Below are positions 12,401 to 24,400 of a DNA stretch of 64,000 nucleotides, one piece after another; within the stretch, counting starts at the first letter, position 1, and every line of letters starts with the position of its first letter. Below the pieces are notes generated by a model. It was given only the letters and a program-made list of their open reading frames with translations, had not been told where the DNA came from and did not search any database. The DNA is taken from positions 30,619,519-30,683,518 of the forward strand of contig CM049306.1 in NCBI GenBank assembly GCA_026874595.1, read 5' to 3'. The DNA is from Sipunculus nudus. Taxonomy: Eukaryota; Annelida; Sipuncula; Golfingiida; Sipunculidae. Position numbers and translations under genes: made by a program.

Positions 12401-15400
12401 ATCATATATTCATAACTTTACTATACCCAAGTAGGAGGGCCCCTTTCCTCTTAGCTTCTCATATGCTTGTATATATGAAAAACCTTACAGTAGAATATTT
12501 TGCATTTGCAAAAATTTCTAACTTCAGCTGAGCGCCATGACCCACTGGTCCCTTGTTATTATTCTGTAATGATCACGTACGGGAATGTTCATTATATGTA
12601 TGTATATCACTTGTATGGCACTTGTATCTGAAGAGTCATTCATTTGTGCTGCCTACATATTAAAAGCTCAATATTGGGAAAAGAAAGTTTTCTTTTGAAG
12701 CGTGACGCACAGGGAGCCAGCAGTCATCTCACATGGTAAATTATTCCATAACAAAGACTTGCTCTCCAGAATGATGCTGATTTGCTTGAGGAGAACAAGA
12801 AGGCAGTCATATTGCTTGTGTTATATATATTGAATCATGAAATTCATTATTTACAGGGAATAGTGGAGGTGACACCAGACCAGTTGAAAAGATTGGAGAG
12901 TTCAGTGGAGTCATACAGGCCAAGTAAGTACTCAGGGGTTTAATTAGTTTTCCTTGGTATTACAGAGACATGTTAGGATAACATACATAAAATGCCAATG
13001 AGGCTATATTGTAAATAACCATAAACCCGTGTACAGGAGGTTTTATTGACAAAGTTTTCATTTTCAAAAGTATTTCCTTTCGCAAATATCGCAAATTTGA
13101 AGCCCTCGTGAATAGAAAGCCAGCCACAGTATATATTTTCTTATCTACAGATTCCCATTGACCTGAAGTAACTCCTGTATGTAGTAAATGTTGAAATGTT
13201 GTGAAGATAAAACAAAAACTGTGCAAGATATTGTCTGTAAGGTGAATGTTAAGACTTTAAGAGTGCAGTTTTTGTTTAAAATGTAAATATCAATCTGATT
13301 AACAGGGTTAAAGAAATGATTGTTTTTCTAATTTATGGGTGAATTTCAGATAAATTTCCTCTGTTTAAATCAGTATATGATTTACTGTCACTTGTCCAAA
13401 CCCATAACAACCATCAGTCTAAAAACATTGCAATATGTCACTGGACTAGAAGTTTACATGCAAATTGTTCTTGTGAATAAAGGTTTATATGTGACAAGAT
13501 ATCAACACAACATCCTGTGTCATGAATATACTTAGCAAACGTGTGAACATTGCAATGGTGCTGCATTGTCTAACCACTATCCGCCAGCCTGTGTACATTA
13601 ACCCATGCTTTTTAAATAAATGTCAGAGCTTGCAGCACCAAATTTTATCGAAGAATCAGTCACATGTCAAACTTAATTGTAATTAGCTTATTTTTTTGCT
13701 ATCTGCATTGAATCAGATTTTATAGGGAAAAGCTAAAAAACCTTTAAAAATCTCCATCTCCAAAACTGTTCAACCAAATTGTTCAGTATTTTACAGAAAT
13801 AATCCCTAAATCAATCGCTGTCAAGTTTGTTCAAATGGTTCTAGTTCGGTGATTTTTTTGCCAAGTTATAGGAAGCTGAACTTGGTCATTTGGTCAGAAA
13901 AGCATTATAAAATTACAATCTCTGAAATGGATGGAGCTATCATCACTAAATTTTATACAAATGTTGGTCACATGAGTCATATTTGGAATTCTGGTATTGG
14001 TGACACCACCTGCATCGACCTTTTTTGTACGGGGTCATTGATAATCAGTACGTAAATCCATTATTTCTCAGGAACAGCAGAATCCTCAAATTTTATGCAA
14101 AAAAACGGTTTAGGCAACTTGTCAAGAGTTCACTAAGTGCAGTAGCTTCACCTGGCATTTAGCCACTATTGACCTAGCGTCAACTGCCTTCCTCAGCTGT
14201 GCTTGGTCAGCTGAGTGGACCGAACTCAAGAGAAGTTTGATCTATCAGCCTGAAATTTTGGCATGTCCATGCATCTTTGGCTTTCTTGTACACAAAACTG
14301 GTGTTGCTACCTACAATGATTTTTGCTAAGTGGATGTCCGTACTTGTTTCTCAGGGGGATTTTAATGTATCAGCCTGAAATTGAGCATATCTGTACATCT
14401 TGGAGAGTTTGATTGTATACATGACATGCATCTGTCCCTATAGCTCAAGGGTGGTTTGAAGTATGTGCATGAAATTTTGCATGTCCATATATTTTCAATG
14501 GCTTTCGCATGCACACAATTGGTGGTGCCACCTACAAACATTTTTGTGTTGTGTACATCCATGCCAGTATTTCAGGATATTTATATTGTCACGCGGGATC
14601 TTGACAGAACAATCTTGTAGTTTCACAATCCTTTATTTAAAATTTACTGATTCCAGTTACAAACAAATATGGCGTGCATCAAACATTGTAATGGCTGGCT
14701 GGTGCTGGACTCCTGTGTCTGCTGCCTGACTGCCCGTTAACAGTCCCGCTGGCCTTATGTAATAACTGCCAGCAGGGAGCTCATTGGCCAGTTTACAACT
14801 GACCCACGCTATCTCGAAAGGGCTAAATGCACTAAGATTAAGAATTTTGTGTTTTTGATCAAGTACAAATATACTCATAATTTAAAGGTTACTGCACAGA
14901 TTTCTCTGAATTTTACACTGATTAAAGATATATGTTATATGAACATGTGTGCTCAAAATCAGTACATAGTATTTAGTATTTATGTAATGAATGGCAATGA
15001 TACTGCAATCCAAATTTATAGACATTTTTATCATTTCACTAATATAACAATTATCTTCATAGTAACAAAAGGAATGATTTAGAAAATCTGGATTCTGTTA
15101 AAACTAATAGCAATGTATATATGAACTGAATATCATTATATGTAAAGGCGTATGTGCTGAGCTAAGAGCACATACATCAGTTTGACAAAACACACAGTTG
15201 GAGACCCTTAATCAGCCATGTGTAGATACAGGCTGGTTTGCTCACCAGCCTATATCATGCTGTGACCCCATGCCCTGCATATGGCTTGAGTTCACAGCAT
15301 CACTGTTAATAGAGTTAGAAAACTAATGAAGTATGAGAATTAGCCCTTAGCATTCACAATAAGGATCATACTTTAAAATATAAATATGTATAAACAGAAG

Positions 15401-18400
15401 CGCTACCATATTTATGTAAATGGTGCTTGTACTCTGGTTCAAAATGTTTAGTACTTGCTTTGTACATGTACCTGTCATACATGTACAGTGAAAACTGGTC
15501 TAACGGACACCTCTCTAAGGCGGACAACTGGCTATAACAGACAAGAAAGGAAAGTCCCTTCAAAAATACCCTTTATGTTATGTATAAGCGGAACCGCTGT
15601 AAGGTGGACACCTCACTACTGCGGACAATGGACAGCAGATTTCAACTCAAACCAACATTCTAAGAGTAAATGAACCTGATAAATGCTGACATGATACGCC
15701 ACCTTCGGGGGACGCTAATCACTCGCCCCGGGCAACATCAAAGACCACCTGTACTGTTGTTGTGTCTTGGACTGGAACACAAAGGATCATGCAATCCCTA
15801 GTTGTTACCTTAATGCGTATCCGTGCTCATGTCATGAAGTGATGTGTTCCTAAGTTAAACACGGCAAATATGAAGCGATAAACATTGTGTGACTTGATTT
15901 AACAGTTGATCATTCACACGTTGCGAAGCTGCATATTTTCCCTCGACCGCGGGGTCATTAAATTGATTAAACGGCTACTGATTACCCATGCGTCCCTGAT
16001 CTCACCACGCAGTATCTAACTTTAAAATTAGCCACTTTGTTATAGCAGGCTGATTGATATTAATTTATCGGTTTAGCTCAGTATATCTCAAAGTGATCTG
16101 CTTAGTGTCAAAAATCTGCTCGCTCCGTAGCTGTGTGTACCATGCCACCGTGCACAAGCTCCTTGGGGTTCGTTTGATCTCGGGGTGCCTTCAACATTAA
16201 AGCCAATCAAATCAAACAACCATCATCAAAGGAAGTTTATTTTAGGCTAAAGCTACATTCACCTATAAAAACGAATGTTCCCAGGTTCGTAGCCATTACA
16301 ATCTTTGCATTATCAACGTCGTAATTATCTTTGAGATTATCGCATTTGGACAGTTGCACAAAGACAGTTTTAGGCAATGCTGCCAGGTGGCACCACACAT
16401 ACTCCTGCGCGGGAGCTCTTGCTATCAGAGAAAGTCAAGCATATTTGACTGAGTGAATCAGTGAAAAAGAGCCTACGCGAGCATATGAACATTGTTTTTA
16501 CGGATGTCTTCATAGACTTTACTTCTTATATTGTTCACTACTTGGGATAAGTAAAAATAATCACTGTTTTTGTATATGATTATTGAATGCAGGATGTGTG
16601 CATGAATATGTATTACATATACATAAAATCTGATAAAATACAATAAACTCGTCCTTGCAGCTGTTCGTTGTCTTTATTTATAATCCCTCAGTTATCAACC
16701 AAAGTCAACCTGCCTAATAAGGACACCTCACTATTAAGGACAAAATGATTGAGTCCCTTGACTGTCCGCTTAGACAGGTTTCACTGTACTTAAAAAGTAA
16801 TCAAGAACTTTTCTAATAATGGTCAAGCATGTTATCATGGAAGCATTATAACTGATATAAATCCATTTGCACAGGTTCACATTAGGCCTGTAGGCCTCCT
16901 TGTTATCTTTTCATAAAAATGTAGGAAATACTAATTTTCAATTATTCAAGGTATTTACCCACACAAACATGGAAATGGACTTCTTAGAGAAAGGTATAAC
17001 ATATGGCTTACTCTCACACATACCAATTAAATAACTACTGTCAGGATTTGTTTACCAATGAATTTGCAGTGCTGTTCTTTTGTATGTGTTTTCAGAGTTG
17101 CGGTTAGTGACTCATGCAGACACCAGTCAGCCCAGTGTCCAGTACATGGATGACTGTTGCTTCATTCAGGATCCTCTCTATCAGACCAGCAATCCTACCT
17201 GGGCTGTAGAAATCAAGGTAGGTCAATGAACCTCTGTATCAGACCAGCAGTCCTACCTGGGCTGTGGAAATCAAGGTAGGTCAGTCCAAAATTTGATACC
17301 TGTTCCAGATCCTTAAAAAGTTTTGAGTGTAATTAAAATGGTAAACTTTGCCAAATTTTTCATAAAATGAGTCTGAGTCTATTCTTACCATGTTGTGACT
17401 AAATGATTGATGGACCTCCTAAAATCCAACAAAGGCCCAAATTGGATATAAATTTAAAATGGTAAACTCTGCCAAATCTTTCATAAAATGAGTCAGAGTC
17501 TATTCTTACCATGTTATAACTAAATGATTGTTGGACCTCCTAAAATCCAACAAAGACCCAACATTCTATACTCTCCTCATTTAATTTTCTTATATTTATT
17601 CATATATTTTCAGCCAAAGTGGGGAGCCCTGCCTGAAGAGAGTACAACCTGTTACTTCTGTATGCTTCAAAAGTTGAAGGTATGTCACTCAAGAAGAGGT
17701 AAAACATATTCATTCAGTAGTTTCAGCACATTTTCTGTTTGCACAAACTTCCAGTATGGAAGACCTCAACTCTCAAATAAAACCAATTAGCTATGCAAAT
17801 TATGAACTGTTAAGAAGTGAGGTTTGATACACTTTTGAATGATCTCTTGCATGTTTTGGCCATGTTTGCCTTTCTCAAGGGTGATGTCATTATAATTTCC
17901 AGTCAAATACTGTGGTTGGCTTTTGCTTTGTGAGGGTTTAAATTTCCTGATATTCATTAAATGAAAATTATCATGAAATTAAAACCCTTGTGAATAGGAT
18001 GTCCCGTCTAAACAGATCTACATACGGTTGCCTCACCTGTAATTCTTGTATATAACAGGTTTCTGTAGCCTCAAAAGGCAAAATATTGATTTTATAAATT
18101 ATAGCACATTTTAATATTTCTTGTAAATTAAGGATGGCCATAATCAGTAATACCAAATCCTTTAAGTTATTTAATAATGTACAAGAATTCTACTAATTTT
18201 TTTCCTCTTAGGTCAAATAGGTCACATTTTGAGTGTATACTAATCAATATAATAATGTGTATACTCTTTGTGGGTTACTGTATGGTGAGGTTGGAACCCT
18301 CTCAAAACATTTTAAAAGTGAAACTCATGGAAATTTGACCCCCACAAATATAAAGCCAACCACAGGATATGAATTAAGTAAAATGTACAAAGATGTCAAT

Positions 18401-21400
18401 TATATATGTTTTTTTTTGGTAGGAGGGAAAAGGGTGCAGAAGCAAGTACTGTCCTCTAGACCTTTTCTCAGGGTAAGTGTTGTTGTATAATGTTTCTTAA
18501 AAGTGCCAAACAGATTCATTTGTAAGCATTTTAAGCCAAGCATTTCATCCTTAACCATCCATCTTTCACATTAAGCTCACCTACCAAAACTGGAAGAACC
18601 TTGCTGATTTTTAGGTCACAAAGGACAAGGTCACTGAACTGTCCTGTTGATTTTCACACTCTCCATGCTTGCAGCCTAATTATGACTCTGTTGCAAGGCA
18701 ATGCTCCACTTTTGAGTGCCCTTGTTTAAACTGATTTTAACTGATTTAGAGCCCAAATATTAAAAATTTCATAAATAGCTACATAATTGAAATGTTGGCT
18801 TATGTATCAAACTTCAGTAATGGGTTAAAATTTCTTGTAAGTGTTTACTCCTATCAACACTAACACTCAAGTATAATTTTACCAAGCTAATAAAAAGAAA
18901 AAGAAATATGTTGGAATTAATATAATCCTAATTCAGGATTGTGCCACACCATTCCTCATATGTTATTATCAGCTGTTCCAGTATCAAATTCAGATGATCA
19001 TGAATATATTTGATACATTTGAATATTTTTGATACATGTGAATATATTTGATACATTGGAATATATCTGACACATTTGAATATATTTGATATATTTGAAT
19101 ATATGTGATACATTTGCAGTGATAAAGTGAGGATGAAACATGCCTTTGAAAGCCTTATGAAGACACCTCTAAATAACCTCAGGATATTTAAGGTGATTGG
19201 GAATATTATCTTCACATAATTTTTAAGTTTTTAAATATAGCACCTAGAGCTTAGAATGTTTCCTTCATCAATAGCACAATCATTTTCTAGAATAAAGGAT
19301 TTACTCTCAGAGTTATGATCATTCACTCATTACATGACACTGCTTTGAGCTTGCTATAGGTCTCTCTGGTCATTTATAATTAATTAAGGTCCATGTATTT
19401 AACTTATCACTTTATATCATGACCTATATTACATATAATGGATCTCCTTATATATCCAAATTTGCCCACAAAAAGCCAGTACAGTGAAACCATGCCTGAA
19501 ACCAACCAGCTATCACCACTACCCTGGTAAGACCACTTTATTTGGTCCCAGACAAATGTAAATCATCATAAACTTTATATCTGCTTACAGGATGGGGAAC
19601 TGTTATGGTGCCAGGATAATCAATCTGATCTCAAAAGTCTAGTCACAAAATCATTCAGGTAAGCACTAGTTTTATTACGTAAACATAATTGTGAGCTGTT
19701 TCTGTATTAATGAGAATTTTCTCTGTTAAAGTTTATACGCCAGAGTAAGCCAACCGAAAATTTTCCCTTATTGGGCCTATTATCGCCCATCCCGCCTCGT
19801 TCCCGTGTATCTAGGTCACACTTCCGTTACCCATAATCACATTTTCTTCTGGCGTTCGCTCTGTGATCCCGCTCTGCGAGATTCGTCCACTGTTGGGTTT
19901 GTACTAATGAGTTTGCCAACTGAACTGTAAGTTGTCTTCTTTTTCCCTTGCCCGCCATGGAGAACCCCACTTATTGTGGCTCTTGTGGTTCTTAATCCCG
20001 GTTGGGACTCCCACCCCCCTTGTTTTCGTTGCCGCTCCAACATTGACTCCTGCCGTGTTCCGGCTGATCCTTGTTTTCACTGCCAGACTTAGACGTCTGA
20101 CCAGTGGGCCCTTTCCCGGACTGGGCTCATTCCCCGGTACTTGGGGGTTCACCCTCCTGTATTCCATTGTCTGACCCCGTGGTTGTCTCCGAGGGGGTGG
20201 GGGGGGGCCTATCCTCGCCGGATTCCTTCCTTATCCCCGGGGCCGGCTGGAGCCGTCCCGCTGGATCGCCCGGACCTTCCTGGTGTGCAGGTACGTGTGC
20301 CGGTCCCTACTGCCTCCATTCGGGGCTGCCGGCCTCGCCTCCGGTTCCTCCGTCTGCCGTCGTTCCTTCACGGCCGGCCGGCTCTTTTTTTCAGTTACCA
20401 TCTGCTGTGCGGCCTGCGGCTCCGGTTCCTGTGCCTTCCCGGATGGTTCCTGCTGCTGCTCGTTCCCCGGCTTCCGGTTTCCAGCCTTCCGTGGCTCCGG
20501 CTCAGCGGGTCTCTCTGGCTACCCCTACACGGGGTTCTCCAGGGTCCCTGACTGCTCAGTCAGCCGATCCCGCCCTAGCATCAGACCAGTGGTCGGCGAT
20601 CGCGCTGCGCCGCCAGGCTTGGCGTCCGCGCAAATCTGCTCAGTCAGCCGATCCGGCCCTGGCCCCAGACCAGTGGTCGGCGATCGCGCTGCGCCGCCAG
20701 GCTTGGCGTGTGCGCAAATCTGCGCTTATGGACCTGGAGGCTACCTCCACACAGGAGGCTAACCCTAGTGGTCCGAAGTTCCGTAGGTACAACCTCGGAC
20801 TTCCTCGGCGTCGGCGGCCGGTTCTTCTTTGAATCCTGGCCCCTTCATTCGCCCTCCCCCGCGCACGCCGTGTGTCTGGTATTAATGACCGCACGGGGGA
20901 TCTCTTCCGTGGGCGCCCCGCGGTGGTCTCGGGGTCTCGCTCTACTGGGGCCCCGCTTCCGCCGGGTTCGGATACACCTTGGTCCCCCGGTACCCTCGGG
21001 AGTTCCCTTGGGTACTGGGCTCCCGGGCTGCCTGTTCGTTCGCTTGCTCCCTTCTCCTGAGCTCTCCGATGTTCAGTCTGCTCCGCTGCGCCTCCTGTCT
21101 GGCCTGGCACAGCCGTTTTCGGACGGTCAGTCTTTAATTCCATCCTCTGTCCAGTTTTCCGATCGTCACCTGTCGGATCTGGAGGGGCTCGGCCGGCAAG
21201 CGGCCGATATGGTTTACGACTTGCAGGCTGTCCCTTGCTTGCTCGCCGTTTCCGGACACGCTCACTCTCCCCGACATATGGCAGGCTTCTGCCCATTCTG
21301 GCGCTGTGTTCCATTCAGGTCGTTGGCACCCGGTTGTTAATTGCATCTTGTTACGCCGCCCGGCTTGCATTCAGTCATTTATGCACTTACGGCCGCGGCT

Positions 21401-24400
21401 TCTCCGAGGGAGTTAACCGAGCTTTATTCTCCGCCTTTCCCGGTTCCCTGCTGTTTGGCGGCCAGTTACGGCCTCTCTTTGATCGCGCCTTGGCGCGCTC
21501 GGATCGTCAGGCCTGCCTCCGCTCTACCTCTTGCGCCTCGGCCTTCCTTCCGTGTTCCCCGCCTTCGGCCTCCGGTTGCAGCTTCCGCTCAGCCGCGTCG
21601 CGCATCTGTTACCTCGTCACGTCCTTCAGGACGTTCCAGCCGTTCTCCGCCTTTCGTGGTCGCTCCTCCCAACGAGGTTCGACCGAGATATGACTCTCTA
21701 GCTCCGGTCGGCGCTCGGCTCAGCGACCGTTTTCCCGCGTGGGCGGGTTTCACCTCCCAGCGGTTAATTTTCAGCGCCCTACAGTTCGGGTTCCGTCTTG
21801 CGTTTAGCACTCTCCGCCTCCGTCCGAACCGGCCAAACGCCTCGCTTGGTGGAGGCCCTTCAATCTATGTTAGACAATCGGGCAATAACGAGGTTTCCCC
21901 ATCCACCGTGGGGTTTTCCCTCTCGCCTTTTCTTGTTCCCGAACCGCACGCCCGTTGGCGCCCGATCATGGACCTGACGCGCCTCAATTCGTTCATCCGT
22001 CCGCCCCCGTTTCGGATGTTCATTATCCATGCTGTACTCCGCATTGTTCGGCAGATGGATTCGGCGTTCAAATATAGACCTTACGGATGCCTAATTCACG
22101 TTTCCGTTCCGTGTCCATCCGTTCGGGATCCACGTGGCCCCCTGGAATTTACCATCCTTGTTCACGCGGTCCCGAGTTCTCTCCGTTCACCGGGCATTTC
22201 TGTGCTCCCTTATCTGGACGATGGCTTGTCCATGCGGCCGCATCGCATCGCATCGCTCCCGGGTTCTCAACTTACTTCGGAACCTCGGCTTCCTGGTCAT
22301 TGTGGCGAAATCTCTTCTCACTCCCACCCAGTCCCTCCAATTTCTGGGTGTCACGCTCGCTTTGGCGTCCGGCACAGCGTCGCTCCCGCGCGATTTTACT
22401 CTCACGCTCCGCCGCCTGATTCGTTCCTTTCTCACGAGGCGCCGTGTAGACTCGCGCACTGCGGCTTCTCTCCACGGTGCTCTCAACCGGGCCGCATCTT
22501 TCATCCCGTTCGGCCGCCTGTACCTGCGTCCGATTCAGTCTATCTTGCGCCGTCACGGCCTTCTCCAGTTACCTCGGTTCGTCCTACGATCCTCCCGTTT
22601 CGGCGCACCTGGCGGTCCCTTCGTCCCTGGATGGACCTTTCCTGTCTCCTGCGTGGCATTCCTTTTTCCAGGGATGTTGATTGCACCGTCTATACCCATG
22701 CGTCTCTCCTCGGTTGGGGGGACCATCTCGCCGATCTTCGCGCTTACGGGATATGGTCCCCGTCGGAACGTCTGCTCCATATCAATTTCCTCGACCTGCG
22801 TGCCGTCCGTTGCGCGATCTCCCACTGGTCTCCCCGCTTGTTCGGACGTCCCATTCTCGTCCGGCCCGACATTCCCACGGTTGTGGCATATATCAACAAG
22901 CAGGGCGGTACTCGGTCTCCCTCGCTCATGCAGGCGACTTCCCTATTGTTCGATCTATGCCTCTCTCTCTGGGCATCGGTTCGTGCATCCCCTCTTCCGG
23001 GCGTGGCGCACATCCTAGCAGACGCCCCTTCTGCATCCGGCGTCTCTTCCTTCCCCGCCGCTCCTTCCGCTCCCGGTAATTTGGAGTGTTTTTCGCTCGC
23101 CTGGGGCGGCCGGAATTCGATCTGTTCGATTTTCCGTCCCCCCCCGTTCTCATGCCTTCCGAGACGCGTCTCCGTCCCCTCGCGACCGTCTCCCCGACAC
23201 GCCGCCGTCCGGGTGGTCTCACCGGTTTCTCTTGCGTTTCCGTCGCCTCCTCTCCTCCGCCGTGTCCTTCTCCGCTTGTCCTGCGCGGACCAGACTACCC
23301 TGCTTCTCATCCTTCCGTTTCAACCTGCGGCTCCATGGTTTCCTCTGTGGCGCTGGCTTCTCTCTCGCCCCCTGCTTATACTACCGCTCCGCATCGCGCT
23401 CCCGTCGTTCCCTCGAACGCGTCGCCCGTTTCGGTCGTGCCCTCTATGCGCATGCGTGCTTTCATCGGACACCTCAAGGATCAGGGCATTTCCAGTCCGG
23501 CTGCTCTCCTTGCCTCAGCCCCCCGTTGCCGTTCTTCGGACCACATCTATGACTCCCAGTGGCGTCTCTTCACGGAGTGGGCGTCTTCCTGCGGAATCTC
23601 TCCTTTAGATACGTCGCTTGCGGCTGTTTTGGATTTTTTCGTGTTCTTACTGCAGGATAAACATTTATCCTATCCCTCTCTGCGTGGCTATCGCGCCGCC
23701 CTGCTGTCGGTGCTCCGTCCGCTAGGTCACGATCGTGTCCTTCATCCCCCGTTGGTGTCGGACTTTCTCAAGGGGGTTCAGGCCCGTGCGTCTCGTCATC
23801 AGTATGTTGCGCCTTCCTGGCGCCTTCTACTCCATGGGCCCTGTGATCGCGTTGGGTGAGGTCCTACAATTTTCCAGGCCTTCTTCTTCCTCTCCGTCGG
23901 TCCCGCCACCTACGTCAACTGCTGCTCCATCATCGCACTGTGATTCCTCGTTCCAGCGTTACAGGTAGGTGCCCCCTCCCCAAGGCATGTCTGTTTTTTT
24001 CTCATTAATACAGAAACAGCTCACAATTATGTTTCCGTAATAAAACCCCCCCATTCCCTCCCTGTGAATGGTGGTTTTGTTAGTAAACTGTTGTGAGCTT
24101 TTCTGTATTACAAACATCGCTCCCTCCCAGTCCTCTTCCTTACGCCTTCGAAAATGTGATTATGGGTAACGGAAGTGTGACCTAGATACAAGGGAACGAG
24201 GCGGGATGGGCGATAATAGGCCCAATAAGGGAAAAAATTTTCGGTTGGCTTACTCTGGCGTATAAACTTTAACAGAGAAAATTCTCATTAATACAGAAAA
24301 GCTCACAACAGTTTACTAACAAAACCACCATTCACAGGGAGGGAATGGGGGGGTTCTCCGACTGTACCAGTATTTTGCATTAATTGATAATACCTGAACC

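Larger units (their letters stand above)
19669..24355 (+). mobile_element. DIRS-type tyrosine-recombinase retrotransposon, copy 1 (defective)
   Basis: About 4.7 kb, GC-rich in an AT-rich host. The layout is left inverted terminal repeat (19669-~19850), gag-like region, reverse transcriptase, RNase H, recombinase N-terminus, internal complementary region (24001-24110) and right inverted repeat (24151-24355). Both ends carry GTT, and no target duplication is visible, as is usual for DIRS elements, which integrate by recombinase. It sits in IPPK intron 9 in sense orientation, 10 bases after the splice donor. The reading frames are broken by several frameshifts and the catalytic half of the recombinase is deleted, so it cannot move on its own. 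Confidence 0.9.

Noticed and set aside
20104-23968. Many long overlapping open frames on both strands, including one of 755 codons
   Set aside because: They lie in the C-rich DIRS element, where stops are rare in all frames. Only segments with recognisable gag, RT, RNase H or recombinase motifs were kept; the rest are shadows.
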